DNA of 20,840 nucleotides, taken from contig CAMHBH010000023.1 of assembly GCA_946183175.1 (NCBI GenBank), positions 1-20,840 of the forward strand, read 5' to 3'. A program made the position numbers and the translations under genes. Numbering within the stretch: the stretch's first letter is position 1; every line of letters starts with the position of its first letter. Below, in pieces: positions 15,255 through 20,840 of the stretch. The notes under the pieces were generated by a model. The model saw only the letters and a list, made by a program, of their open reading frames with translations, ran no database searches and was not told where the DNA came from. Source of the DNA: an uncultured Oscillibacter sp. (GTDB taxonomy: Bacteria; Bacillota; Clostridia; Oscillospirales; Oscillospiraceae).

Positions 15255-15824
15255 ATGTCACAGCCCGTCCCAGCGGCCCCGGCCCGTATGCGTACCCTTG
15301 ACTTAGCCTATACCGCCTTTTTCGCGGTGCTTATCGCCGTATGCGCGTGGGTGTCGATTCCGGCCCCGAAACCGCTCGTCCCGTTCACCATGCAGACCTT
15401 CGGCGTATTCGCCGCGCTGATGTGCCTCGGCGGGCGGCGCGGCCTCTACAGCGTAGTCGTGTACCTGTTACTCGGCGCGGTGGGCTGTCCGGTGTTCAGC
15501 GGATTCCGCGGCGGCCTGAGCGTCCTGCTGGACACCACGGGCGGCTATCTCGTCGGGTTCGTCGCGCTCGCCCTCGTCTACTGGTTCCTCACCGCGCGTT
15601 TCGGCGACACGCTCCCCGTACAAGCCGCCGCCTGTGTCGCCGGACTGGCCGCCTGTTACGCCTTCGGGACAGCGTGGTTTGTCGTACTCTACACCTCCTC
15701 TAAAGGCGCAATCAGCGTATGGACGGCTTTAGGCTGGTGCGTGTTCCCGTTCCTGTTCCCGGACGCCCTGAAACTGTGTCTTGCGGCGCTGTTGAGCCGC
15801 CGCGTGTCGGGCATGATGAAATAA
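15255..15824 (+). CDS. bioY: Biotin transporter S component, BioY family
   Basis: A 189-residue, six-helix membrane protein that binds biotin and works with an energy-coupling factor module (EcfA, EcfA', EcfT), which is not in this window. Family motifs include IPAPKPLVPFTMQTFGVF (35-52), the GGRRG loop (59-63), FSGFRGGLSVLLDTTGGYLVGF (81-102) and FPDALKLCLAALL near the end. The frame is open much further upstream, but the ATG at 15255 follows AAAGGAAG and lies downstream of the promoter. The BirA operator supports biotin as the substrate. The gene is on its own; its terminator follows at once. Confidence 0.94.
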   Translation: MSQPVPAAPARMRTLDLAYTAFFAVLIAVCAWVSIPAPKPLVPFTMQTFGVFAALMCLGGRRGLYSVVVYLLLGAVGCPVFSGFRGGLSVLLDTTGGYLVGFVALALVYWFLTARFGDTLPVQAAACVAGLAACYAFGTAWFVVLYTSSKGAISVWTALGWCVFPFLFPDALKLCLAALLSRRVSGMMK

Positions 15825-15828
15825 AAAA

Positions 15829-15852
15829 CGGCTGTCCCGCGCGGGACAGCCG
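15829..15852. terminator. Bidirectional terminator between bioY and spoIIR
   Basis: A perfect 24-nt palindrome (CGGCTGTCCCGC and its complement) has six A's directly to its left and TTTT four bases to its right. The T-run therefore follows the hairpin in both directions. It lies 4 nt after bioY and 5 nt after the spoIIR stop on the other strand. Confidence 0.92.
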
Positions 15853-15857
15853 CCGTT

Positions 15858-16457
15858 TTATGCCCCGGAGAGCGCCTGCCGGAGACGTTCCCAGCACTCC
15901 ACGGCGCGGAATTTGAGCGCATAGGGCGCGGATTTGCGGGTAATGAGGCCGATTTCCTCCGCCGTAAAGCCGGAGTCGGTATCGGGCGCGGCCCCGCCGC
16001 ACAGAGGCGGGAATACGACGCACCACCAATTCCGCCCGGCGCCGTCGCCGATGACCGCCCGCAAGGCCAAGTAACGCCCGGCGGGGAGCGCGAACGTGTC
16101 GTAACGGCGCGTGGGGAACTCCGCCTCCCGGAGTTCGAGCGTGACGGGGTACGAATCGCCGAGGGTATCCCGCGCGGCGGCGGCGAGTTCGGGGAGATGG
16201 TCGCGGAGAAGCGCTTCCATTTCGCGGCGGTCGCGGGCCTGTTGGAGAAGCGGCGCGGCGTCGAGCAGGAGGCGGTCGCGGACGCGTAATTTCAGCGCCT
16301 GGTCGGCGGGAGAATCGGAGTTCGCGAGCACATGGAGGCGGATGACCTTTTCGGACAGGCGCTCTTGCGTACGGAGCGCGGCGGCCCCGGCATTCAGCGA
16401 CAGCGCGAGTAAAAACAAAAGTACGGCTTGCAGGATTTGTGATGTACGGGGAGGCAT
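15858..16457 (-). CDS. spoIIR: Stage II sporulation protein R
   Basis: In Bacillus, SpoIIR is made in the forespore and exported to trigger SpoIIGA, which processes pro-sigma-E in the mother cell. The 199-residue protein has an N-terminal signal or membrane segment (about 8-27). Hallmark family segments are VIRLHVLANSDSPADQALKLRVRD (38-61) and GDGAGRNWWCVVFPPLC (137-153). The ATG at 16457 follows AGGAAAGGA at a long spacing, so translation may be modest. A forespore sigma-F promoter is expected; GTATA occurs about 60 nt upstream, but I could not find a convincing matching -10 box. Confidence 0.92.
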   Translation of the reverse strand: MPPRTSQILQAVLLFLLALSLNAGAAALRTQERLSEKVIRLHVLANSDSPADQALKLRVRDRLLLDAAPLLQQARDRREMEALLRDHLPELAAAARDTLGDSYPVTLELREAEFPTRRYDTFALPAGRYLALRAVIGDGAGRNWWCVVFPPLCGGAAPDTDSGFTAEEIGLITRKSAPYALKFRAVECWERLRQALSGA

Positions 16458-16552
16458 GGCGGCACGTCCTTTCCTACGCTTTGCGGAGAGTATGGACGCC
16501 CCGGCGCGCTTTTATACGCGGCGTGGGAAATTTCACCGTCCCGCGACAAAGA

Positions 16553-16580
16553 ACGCCGCCGGGACGCTTCCCGGCGGCGT
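16553..16580 (-). terminator. Terminator of tpiA
   Basis: Arms 16569-16580 and 16553-16564 form a perfect 12-bp GC-rich stem with a 4-nt loop. On the minus strand it is followed by TCTTTG, a weak T-run. It lies 48 nt past the tpiA stop and separates tpiA from spoIIR. Confidence 0.75.
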
Positions 16581-16628
16581 GTTGGTGTTGCGTCACGCGA
16601 TTATGATTTCGCGGCAATGTGGTCACGC

Positions 16629-17390
16629 TTATTTCGCGGCGGCGATAATCTGGCCGAAGTCGTCGGCCTTGAGGGACGCGCCGCCGATGAGGCCGCCGTC
16701 GATGTCGGGCTGGCTGAGGAGCTCGGCGGCGTTCTTGGCGTTCATCGAACCGCCGTAGAGAATCGAGACGCTTTCGGCGGTGTCCGCGCCGAAGAGCTCC
16801 GCGAGGGTGTCGCGGATGAGCTTGCACACTTCCTGCGCCTGCGCGGATGTGGCGGTCTTGCCCGTGCCAATGGCCCAGATGGGCTCGTAGGCAACGACGA
16901 CCTTGCCCATGTCGGCGGCGGAGACGTTCGCGAGGTCAATCTTAATCTGCGTGCGGATGTGCTCGCTCATAATGCCCTGCTCGCGCTGTTCGAGACTCTC
17001 GCCGACGCACAGAATGGGTACGAGACCCGCTTCCAGCGCCGCGCCGATTTTCAGCGACACCGTCGCGTCGGTCTCGGCGAAATACTCCCTGCGCTCGCTG
17101 TGGCCGATAATCACGTAGGACACGCCCAGTTCCTGGAGCATGGCCGCGCTGATTTCGCCGGTGTACGCGCCGCTGGCCTTGAAGTGGAGGTTCTGCGCCC
17201 CGACCTTGACCTTGCTCCCCTCCGCCACGCGGCAGGCTACGGGCAAATCCACGTAGGGCGTGCAGACGACGACCTCACAGGCCGCGTCGGACGCCTTCGG
17301 CAGGACTTCTCCTAACAGGGCTTCCGCTTCCTTGCAGGTCTTGTTCATCTTCCAGTTGCCGGCGATAATGGTCTTGCGCTTGCTGTTCAT
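16629..17390 (-). CDS. tpiA: Triosephosphate isomerase
   Basis: Interconverts dihydroxyacetone phosphate and glyceraldehyde 3-phosphate in glycolysis. The 253-residue barrel has all catalytic residues: N12 and K14 in GNWKMN, H97 in IIGHSERR, E169 in VAYEPIWAIGTGK (loop 6), and YGGSMNAKN for phosphate binding. An earlier in-frame start at 17462 falls inside the promoter, so the ATG at 17390 behind AAGGAGG is chosen. It stands alone rather than in a gap-pgk-tpi-pgm-eno cluster. Confidence 0.97.
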   Translation of the reverse strand: MNSKRKTIIAGNWKMNKTCKEAEALLGEVLPKASDAACEVVVCTPYVDLPVACRVAEGSKVKVGAQNLHFKASGAYTGEISAAMLQELGVSYVIIGHSERREYFAETDATVSLKIGAALEAGLVPILCVGESLEQREQGIMSEHIRTQIKIDLANVSAADMGKVVVAYEPIWAIGTGKTATSAQAQEVCKLIRDTLAELFGADTAESVSILYGGSMNAKNAAELLSQPDIDGGLIGGASLKADDFGQIIAAAK

Positions 17391-17433
17391 AATGGTGGCC
17401 TCCTTCTTCTGTGTCCGCGAACGCGGCACCCTT

Positions 17434-17462
17434 AGCATAGTACAAACGCGCGGCGTTGTCAA
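17434..17462 (-). promoter_or_regulatory. tpiA promoter
   Basis: Read on the minus strand: TTGACA (17457-17462), a 17-nt spacer and TATGCT (17434-17439), giving a leader of about 37 nt. It starts 12 nt after the stop of the transporter gene, with no terminator between, so read-through from that gene is also possible. Confidence 0.85.
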
Positions 17463-17474
17463 TCTTTTTCGCGC

Positions 17475-18830
17475 TCAAATCAGCCCGGCAATCAGGATGA
17501 AGAGAATCAGCACCGGGAGCACGAACTGCAAGTACGGTTTCAGGGCGGGGGACAGTTTCAGGCCGTGTCCGGTATTGGCCTCTTTGATGTAGTTGTCGAA
17601 GCCCCAGCCCCAGCGCGTCACGCAGAAGAGCAGGTACGTCAGCGAACCCAGCGGGAGGAGTAACGAACTTACGATAAAGTCCTCGCTGTCGAGCACGTCG
17701 CGCGGCCCGATGATGTGCAGGTCCATCCAGACATTGTAGCCGAGCACGCAGGGCATACTCGCTATCAGGATGAAAATACAGCAGGCGACAGAGGCCTTTT
17801 TGCGCTCCCAGCCGAAATCGTCGATACAGTTGGCGACGAGGTTCTCAAAGACGGCGATGACTGTCGAGAAACTCGCGAAGGTCATGAACAGGAAGAACAG
17901 CGCGCCCCAGAAGCGCCCCCCGGCCATATCGGTAAAGATACGCGGAAGGGTCATGAAAATCAGCCCCGGGCCCTGATTCGGTTCGACGCCGAAGCTGAAG
18001 CACGCCGGGAAGATAATCAGTCCGGCCATGAAGGCGACGAAGGTGTCGAGGGCGCAGATACGCGCGGCCTCGCCGGGGAGGGTGTGTTCGTCGGACATGT
18101 AGCTCCCGAAAATCTCCATGGAGCCGATTCCGATACTCAGCGTAAAGAAGGCCTGGTTCATCGCGTCGGTGATGACGTGGAACAGTCCGACTTCCCGGGC
18201 GCGCTCCATCGACGGGAGCAGGTAGAACCGGACGCCGTCCATACCGCCGGGGAGCGTCAGCCCGCGCACGGCGAGAATGACAATCAGGGCCAGCAGGCCG
18301 ACCATCATCCACTGCGTCACGCGCTCGATACCGTTCCGGAGGCCGAAACTGCACACCAGAAAGCCCCCTATGACCGTAATCGCCATCCAGAGAGTCATTT
18401 CCCCGGGGGAGGCAAGCATATTCTCAAAGATAGCGTCGGCGTCGGCGGGGTTGAGCAGGGAGAATGCGCCGCCCGCGAACTTGACGAAGTAGCCGAGCAT
18501 CCAGCCGGAGACGGTCGTGTAGTACATCATGAGCAGGGTACAGCCCGCGAAGCAGACCCAGCCGTGAATATGCCACTTTGTTCCGGGGGGTTCGAGGGCC
18601 TGAAAGGCCGGGAGGGCGCTTTTCCGGCTTGCGCGTCCCACGGCGAACTCCATCGTCAAGACGGGAATGCCCATGACGAGCAGGAACAGCAGGTAGAACA
18701 GCACGAACACGCCGCCGCCGTCCGCGCCCGTGACATACGGGAAGCGCCACACGTTCCCGATTCCGATTGCACATCCGGCGCTTACCAGCAGGAAGCCCAG
18801 ACGTGACCCGAAGGTTTCACGTTCCTTCAT
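17475..18830 (-). CDS. Sodium-dependent transporter, neurotransmitter:sodium symporter (NSS/SNF) family
   Basis: The 451-residue membrane protein has about eleven hydrophobic helices. The N-terminus, SRLGFLLVSAGCAIGIGNVWRFPYV, carries the GNVWRFPY signature of the unwound first helix that binds sodium and substrate in LeuT-like transporters. Further family segments are TMEFAVGRASRK, NQAFFTLSIGIGSMEIFGSY (helix 6) and FSTVIAVFENLVAN (helix 8). Bacterial members import amino acids or similar amines with sodium; the substrate is not readable. The ATG at 18830 follows AAGGAG at 10 nt. No clear promoter was found in the 93 nt upstream, most of which is the terminator of the gene before it. Confidence 0.93.
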   Translation of the reverse strand: MKERETFGSRLGFLLVSAGCAIGIGNVWRFPYVTGADGGGVFVLFYLLFLLVMGIPVLTMEFAVGRASRKSALPAFQALEPPGTKWHIHGWVCFAGCTLLMMYYTTVSGWMLGYFVKFAGGAFSLLNPADADAIFENMLASPGEMTLWMAITVIGGFLVCSFGLRNGIERVTQWMMVGLLALIVILAVRGLTLPGGMDGVRFYLLPSMERAREVGLFHVITDAMNQAFFTLSIGIGSMEIFGSYMSDEHTLPGEAARICALDTFVAFMAGLIIFPACFSFGVEPNQGPGLIFMTLPRIFTDMAGGRFWGALFFLFMTFASFSTVIAVFENLVANCIDDFGWERKKASVACCIFILIASMPCVLGYNVWMDLHIIGPRDVLDSEDFIVSSLLLPLGSLTYLLFCVTRWGWGFDNYIKEANTGHGLKLSPALKPYLQFVLPVLILFILIAGLI

Positions 18831-18864
18831 TCTGTTTTCACTCCTTATTGAAGTTTTGTTGCAT

Positions 18865-18898
18865 AAAAGCCGGGGAGCAATGTCGCTCTCCGGCTTTT
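18865..18898. terminator. Terminator between the toxin-like gene and the transporter
   Basis: A 14-bp stem (18865-18878 with 18885-18898) has one G-U pair and a 6-nt loop. It is flanked by AAAA and TTTT on both strands, so it can act in either direction. It lies 25 nt past the stop of the toxin-like gene and only 34 nt before the transporter ATG. Confidence 0.85.
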
Positions 18899-18923
18899 CG
18901 ACGCGGCGGCTCTACTCTGCCGC

Positions 18924-19304
18924 TTAGGGACGCTTATCCGCTTCTTCCCGCTTCATTTTCAAAGCTACTTGCTGATAAGGAAGCGCGTTTTCCGGGTGTC
19001 GTTCCAGTTGCAAGAGCGTAATCACGTTTGCTCCTGGCCCATAGCGCCAGAAAACGCGCATTGCTCCGGGCGTGTGGTTTTCCACATAACTTTCCCAAAT
19101 GTCACAGTGATAGCGGGCACTCAAGCCGTGAATTTTATGGGAAGCCAATCCGGGATGCCTCGGATTTTCCGCCAGAAGTCCCAAGGTTTTCTTGAGTTTT
19201 TTGTACAGCTTTTGCTCGTCAGCGTTCGCGTTCCCCTCCCGAACATTCCGACCCAGCGCGTCGAGAATCTCAGCCACTTCTTTCGCCCGCTTGATGATGT
19301 ACAT
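18924..19304 (-). CDS. RelE/ParE-superfamily toxin-like protein
   Basis: The 126-residue protein resembles type II toxins of the RelE/ParE fold. A helical N-terminal half contains KLYKKLKKTLGLLAENPRHPGL (32-53). Beta-strand segments ESYVENHTPGAMRVFWRYGP (71-90) and NVITLLQLERHPE follow. Such toxins cleave mRNA on the ribosome or act on gyrase; which applies here cannot be told. The ATG at 19304 follows GGGAGGAG; a TTG 15 nt earlier would place that site inside the gene. The likely partner is the AbrB-like gene 229 nt upstream on the same strand. Base composition is lower in GC than the neighbouring housekeeping genes, suggesting acquisition. Confidence 0.7.
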   Translation of the reverse strand: MYIIKRAKEVAEILDALGRNVREGNANADEQKLYKKLKKTLGLLAENPRHPGLASHKIHGLSARYHCDIWESYVENHTPGAMRVFWRYGPGANVITLLQLERHPENALPYQQVALKMKREEADKRP

Positions 19305-19533
19305 AAATGCTCCTCCCAATTTCGAGATTTTCAGTGAGTGTATTGAAATCCGCCAAACAATCCTTAGAGCGGTATTTCAGCGCAATTGTTCCGATTACGG
19401 AATCCTCAGCGTCTATTTGGAATCCTTGGCCTCTGTTCGGAACACTCTCTCAAAATTTGGAATTTCTGTTTATGCGTTACATCTTCCCGGACTGCGGAGC
19501 GCGACTGCTATTCCTTAGTGAAAGAACAGGCGT
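19305..19533. other. Gap between antitoxin-like and toxin-like genes, with 20-nt periodic GGAA cores
   Basis: No convincing gene was found on either strand. On the minus strand one frame is open for about 50 codons ending inside the toxin gene, but it has no start codon with a ribosome binding site. GGAA occurs at 19399, 19419, 19439 and 19459, exactly 20 nt apart. ATTTGGAAT is repeated at 19415 and 19455. The stretch is AT-rich compared with the rest of the window. Confidence 0.5.
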
Positions 19534-19776
19534 TTACCATGCGGAGAGGTCAAAGACCTGCGGCTCATAGCCGTTGTTCATTTCCTCTATCGCTTTGTCC
19601 AGTGCCTGAAGGTCTTCCGGGGAAATCCGGAAAGGTTCCGTCAATTCTCGCGGTTCCAGCAAAATCCGCCCGTCTTCGTATTCGCGCACATGGAAAAAGG
19701 GATACTTCGCACGCCGTAAGGTAATCCGATTTCTGCTGTCCAGCTTCGCGTCGTATTCGCGTACATAAGTACCCAT
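19534..19776 (-). CDS. Small AbrB-like protein, probable antitoxin partner
   Basis: The 80-residue protein has an N-terminal half resembling a swapped-hairpin AbrB/MazE DNA-binding fold (DAKLDSRNRITLRRAKYPFF, 9-28). A strand-rich part (HVREYEDGRILLEPREL) and an acidic helix (SPEDLQALDKAIEEMNNG) follow, the latter able to wrap a toxin. The start is an ATG at 19776 behind AAAGGAGA. A consensus promoter and an operator-like palindrome lie just upstream, as expected for an autoregulated antitoxin. It precedes the toxin-like gene on the same strand, the usual antitoxin-first order, though 229 nt is far longer than the usual overlap. An independent small regulator is the alternative. Confidence 0.65.
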   Translation of the reverse strand: MGTYVREYDAKLDSRNRITLRRAKYPFFHVREYEDGRILLEPRELTEPFRISPEDLQALDKAIEEMNNGYEPQVFDLSAW

Positions 19777-19807
19777 AATTCACATCTCCTTTACCCATAT
19801 TTCAAAA

Positions 19808-19821
19808 GTGGGTTTACCCAC
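19808..19821 (-). promoter_or_regulatory. Palindromic operator at the start of the antitoxin-like transcript
   Basis: GTGGGT-TT-ACCCAC is a perfect inverted repeat covering roughly +1 to +15 of the predicted transcript. Two further TACCCAT half-sites lie at 19792-19798 and 19770-19776. The last overlaps the start codon. The spacing between successive half-sites is 23 and 22 nt, about two helical turns. Autorepression by the downstream AbrB-like protein is the inferred role. Confidence 0.7.
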
Positions 19822-19828
19822 CAAAGCT

Positions 19829-19857
19829 ATTATATGTTGAAACCAGGTTTTTGTCAA
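19829..19857 (-). promoter_or_regulatory. Consensus promoter of the antitoxin-like gene
   Basis: Read on the minus strand: perfect TTGACA (19852-19857), a 17-nt spacer and perfect TATAAT (19829-19834). It is the strongest promoter in the window by match. It starts 14 nt past the stop of the nucleotidyltransferase-LUD gene, with no terminator between. Confidence 0.92.
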
Positions 19858-19871
19858 GCGTCAAATTCTTA

Positions 19872-20783
19872 CTACAGGCCGAGGTTTTCGCGCACGAGCA
19901 GGACTTCCGTTTCGGTGCCCATCATCGGCCCCCACAGGACGACCAGCCCCCGGCAGATTCGCTCCGGAGAGCGGCAGTCATAGCAGTGGTCGGCGAGTAG
20001 CGCGCACGGCGTTTTCATCCCTAAGCGTTGCGCGTTTTTGGGAGCGGCGATATTCCGCGCGCGCCACAGGGCCTGTTCGTAGTCGGGGGCGATTTTGTTC
20101 TGCCCCACGACGAAGTAGACGCGCTTGTGTCCGTAGAGCGTCGCGGCGACGCGGTTGCCCGTGCCGTCGATGTTGAGCAGTTCGCCGCCCTCCGTCATGG
20201 CGTTGACCGACGAGAGGTAAACTTCCGTATTCATAGCCCGGTCGCGTTCCTCCGCGCCCCCGGCCCAGTGCCAGTGTACGTCGTTATGGGCGCTGAGGGT
20301 GTCGTAGAGGCCCAGTTCTTTGAGCGTCACGGAGCCGCCGAATCCGACGGCAGTCCCGTCAACCGCGGCGTTCAGATACTCCGACACGGCTTTCCCGTCG
20401 TCGAAAATCTCCGCGCGGAAGCCCCGCGCGCGTAAGTTGTCGCGTACCCGTTCGAGATTCATAATCTCATCCTCCGCGTCATAAATTACGATTCCCTCGC
20501 GCCGGATGGAATCCAGTAATTCGGGCTGTACCGGCTTGTCGAGGTTCACGATGTCGAACATTAACAGCGTCCAGGTCTCCTCCTCCACGTCGAGGGAGAA
20601 GCGCGCGCCGTCGCCGCCCGTAAAGGCGAGGTCGATGTCGCTCCGTTCGCGGAAGTCGCCGCGCGCCCGCGAGCCGAAGAGAATCACCTTTTCGACGCCG
20701 TAGCGCGCCGCGAACGTCCGGATTTCCAGGAGGACGCGTTCCTTGATTCCGGTCTTTTTGGAAAGTTCGGCTACCGTCTGCAT
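19872..20783 (-). CDS. Fusion of a minimal nucleotidyltransferase domain and a LUD domain
   Basis: One frame of 303 codons. Residues 1-107 form a minimal nucleotidyltransferase (MNT) domain: an N-terminal helix, the signature GSRARGDFRERSDIDL (37-52) with D49 and D51, and a probable third aspartate D77 in LMFDIVNLD. The domain ends in REGIVIYDAEDE, the typical end of stand-alone MNT proteins. Residues 108-303 are a LUD-type domain (lactate utilisation family, DUF162): GFGGSVTLKELGLYD, NIDGTGNRVAATLYGHKRVYF, NKIAPDYEQALWRARNIAAP and cysteines C260, C267, C270 and C277. An ATG at 20462 (M108), behind GGAGG, could restart translation and give a separate LUD protein. The role of the fusion is unknown. 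Stand-alone MNT proteins often pair with HEPN partners. The start at 20783 has a weak GAGG site. Confidence 0.85.
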   Translation of the reverse strand: MQTVAELSKKTGIKERVLLEIRTFAARYGVEKVILFGSRARGDFRERSDIDLAFTGGDGARFSLDVEEETWTLLMFDIVNLDKPVQPELLDSIRREGIVIYDAEDEIMNLERVRDNLRARGFRAEIFDDGKAVSEYLNAAVDGTAVGFGGSVTLKELGLYDTLSAHNDVHWHWAGGAEERDRAMNTEVYLSSVNAMTEGGELLNIDGTGNRVAATLYGHKRVYFVVGQNKIAPDYEQALWRARNIAAPKNAQRLGMKTPCALLADHCYDCRSPERICRGLVVLWGPMMGTETEVLLVRENLGL

Positions 20784-20795
20784 ACGCGCCGCCTC

Positions 20796-20840
20796 TCAGT
20801 CGAATTGCGTCACCCAGTGTTCGGCGCGGCGGGCGTCGAA
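20796..20840 (-). CDS. C-terminal end of an unidentified gene (partial)
   Basis: On the minus strand the frame ending in the TGA at 20796-20798 reads FDARRAEHWVTQFD and is open to the window edge. It ends 12 nt before the nucleotidyltransferase-LUD start, the spacing expected of an operon neighbour. Fourteen codons are too few to identify a family, and an open frame this short could be chance. Confidence 0.35.
   Translation of the reverse strand, partial: FDARRAEHWVTQFD

Noticed and set aside
16458..16552. A sigma-F promoter for spoIIR.
   Set aside because: A GTATA -35-like box is present, but no GG..A.A-type -10 box lies at the right distance, so no feature was called.
19305..19533. A third small gene between the antitoxin-like and toxin-like genes.
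   Set aside because: The best minus-strand frame has no start codon with a ribosome binding site and ends inside the toxin gene. Plus-strand frames cross several features and show no recognisable domain.

Overview
The window looks like a chromosomal segment from a GC-rich, spore-forming, Gram-positive bacterium of the class Clostridia (Bacillota). An uncultured Oscillospirales-type lineage is my guess. Four things support this: a clear SpoIIR sporulation signalling protein, two secreted proteins with S-layer homology (SLH) domains, strong AGGAGG-type ribosome binding sites, and consensus sigma-A promoters. No rRNA, tRNA, CRISPR array, insertion sequence or phage gene was found. Almost every gene lies on the minus strand; bioY is the only clear plus-strand gene.

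Layout from left to right. (1) Positions 1-6049 hold two tandem SLH genes. One is cut by the left edge and has a 9-residue tandem repeat. The other encodes a 1707-residue exported protein, preceded by a consensus-like promoter and a structured leader of about 165 nt. (2) Positions 6258-15065 hold one tight minus-strand histidine operon, in the order hisZG-hisD-hisC-hisB-hisH-hisA-hisF-hisIE-hisJ plus a HAD phosphatase. It has a promoter at 15038-15065 and a terminator at 6258-6288. All steps from PRPP and ATP to histidine are covered. HisZ and HisG are fused into one polypeptide, and a duplicated hairpin separates hisB from hisH. (3) Positions 15164-15852 hold bioY, a biotin ECF-transporter S component, under a promoter whose -35 box is covered by a BirA-type operator. 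A bidirectional terminator follows. (4) Positions 15858-18830 hold spoIIR, tpiA with its own promoter, and a neurotransmitter:sodium symporter family transporter. (5) Positions 18924-20840 are accessory in character: a RelE/ParE-like toxin gene, a small AbrB-like partner with a strong promoter and operator, and a gene fusing a minimal nucleotidyltransferase domain to a LUD domain.

Points that most deserve a second look: the nucleotidyltransferase-LUD fusion with an internal ribosome binding site; the toxin/AbrB-like pair with regularly spaced operator half-sites and an unusual 229-nt gap carrying a 20-nt periodicity; the HisZ-HisG fusion; the duplicated hairpin at the hisB/hisH junction; and a dispersed terminator-like repeat present in two copies. 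Product names rest on reading motifs by eye, with no database search.
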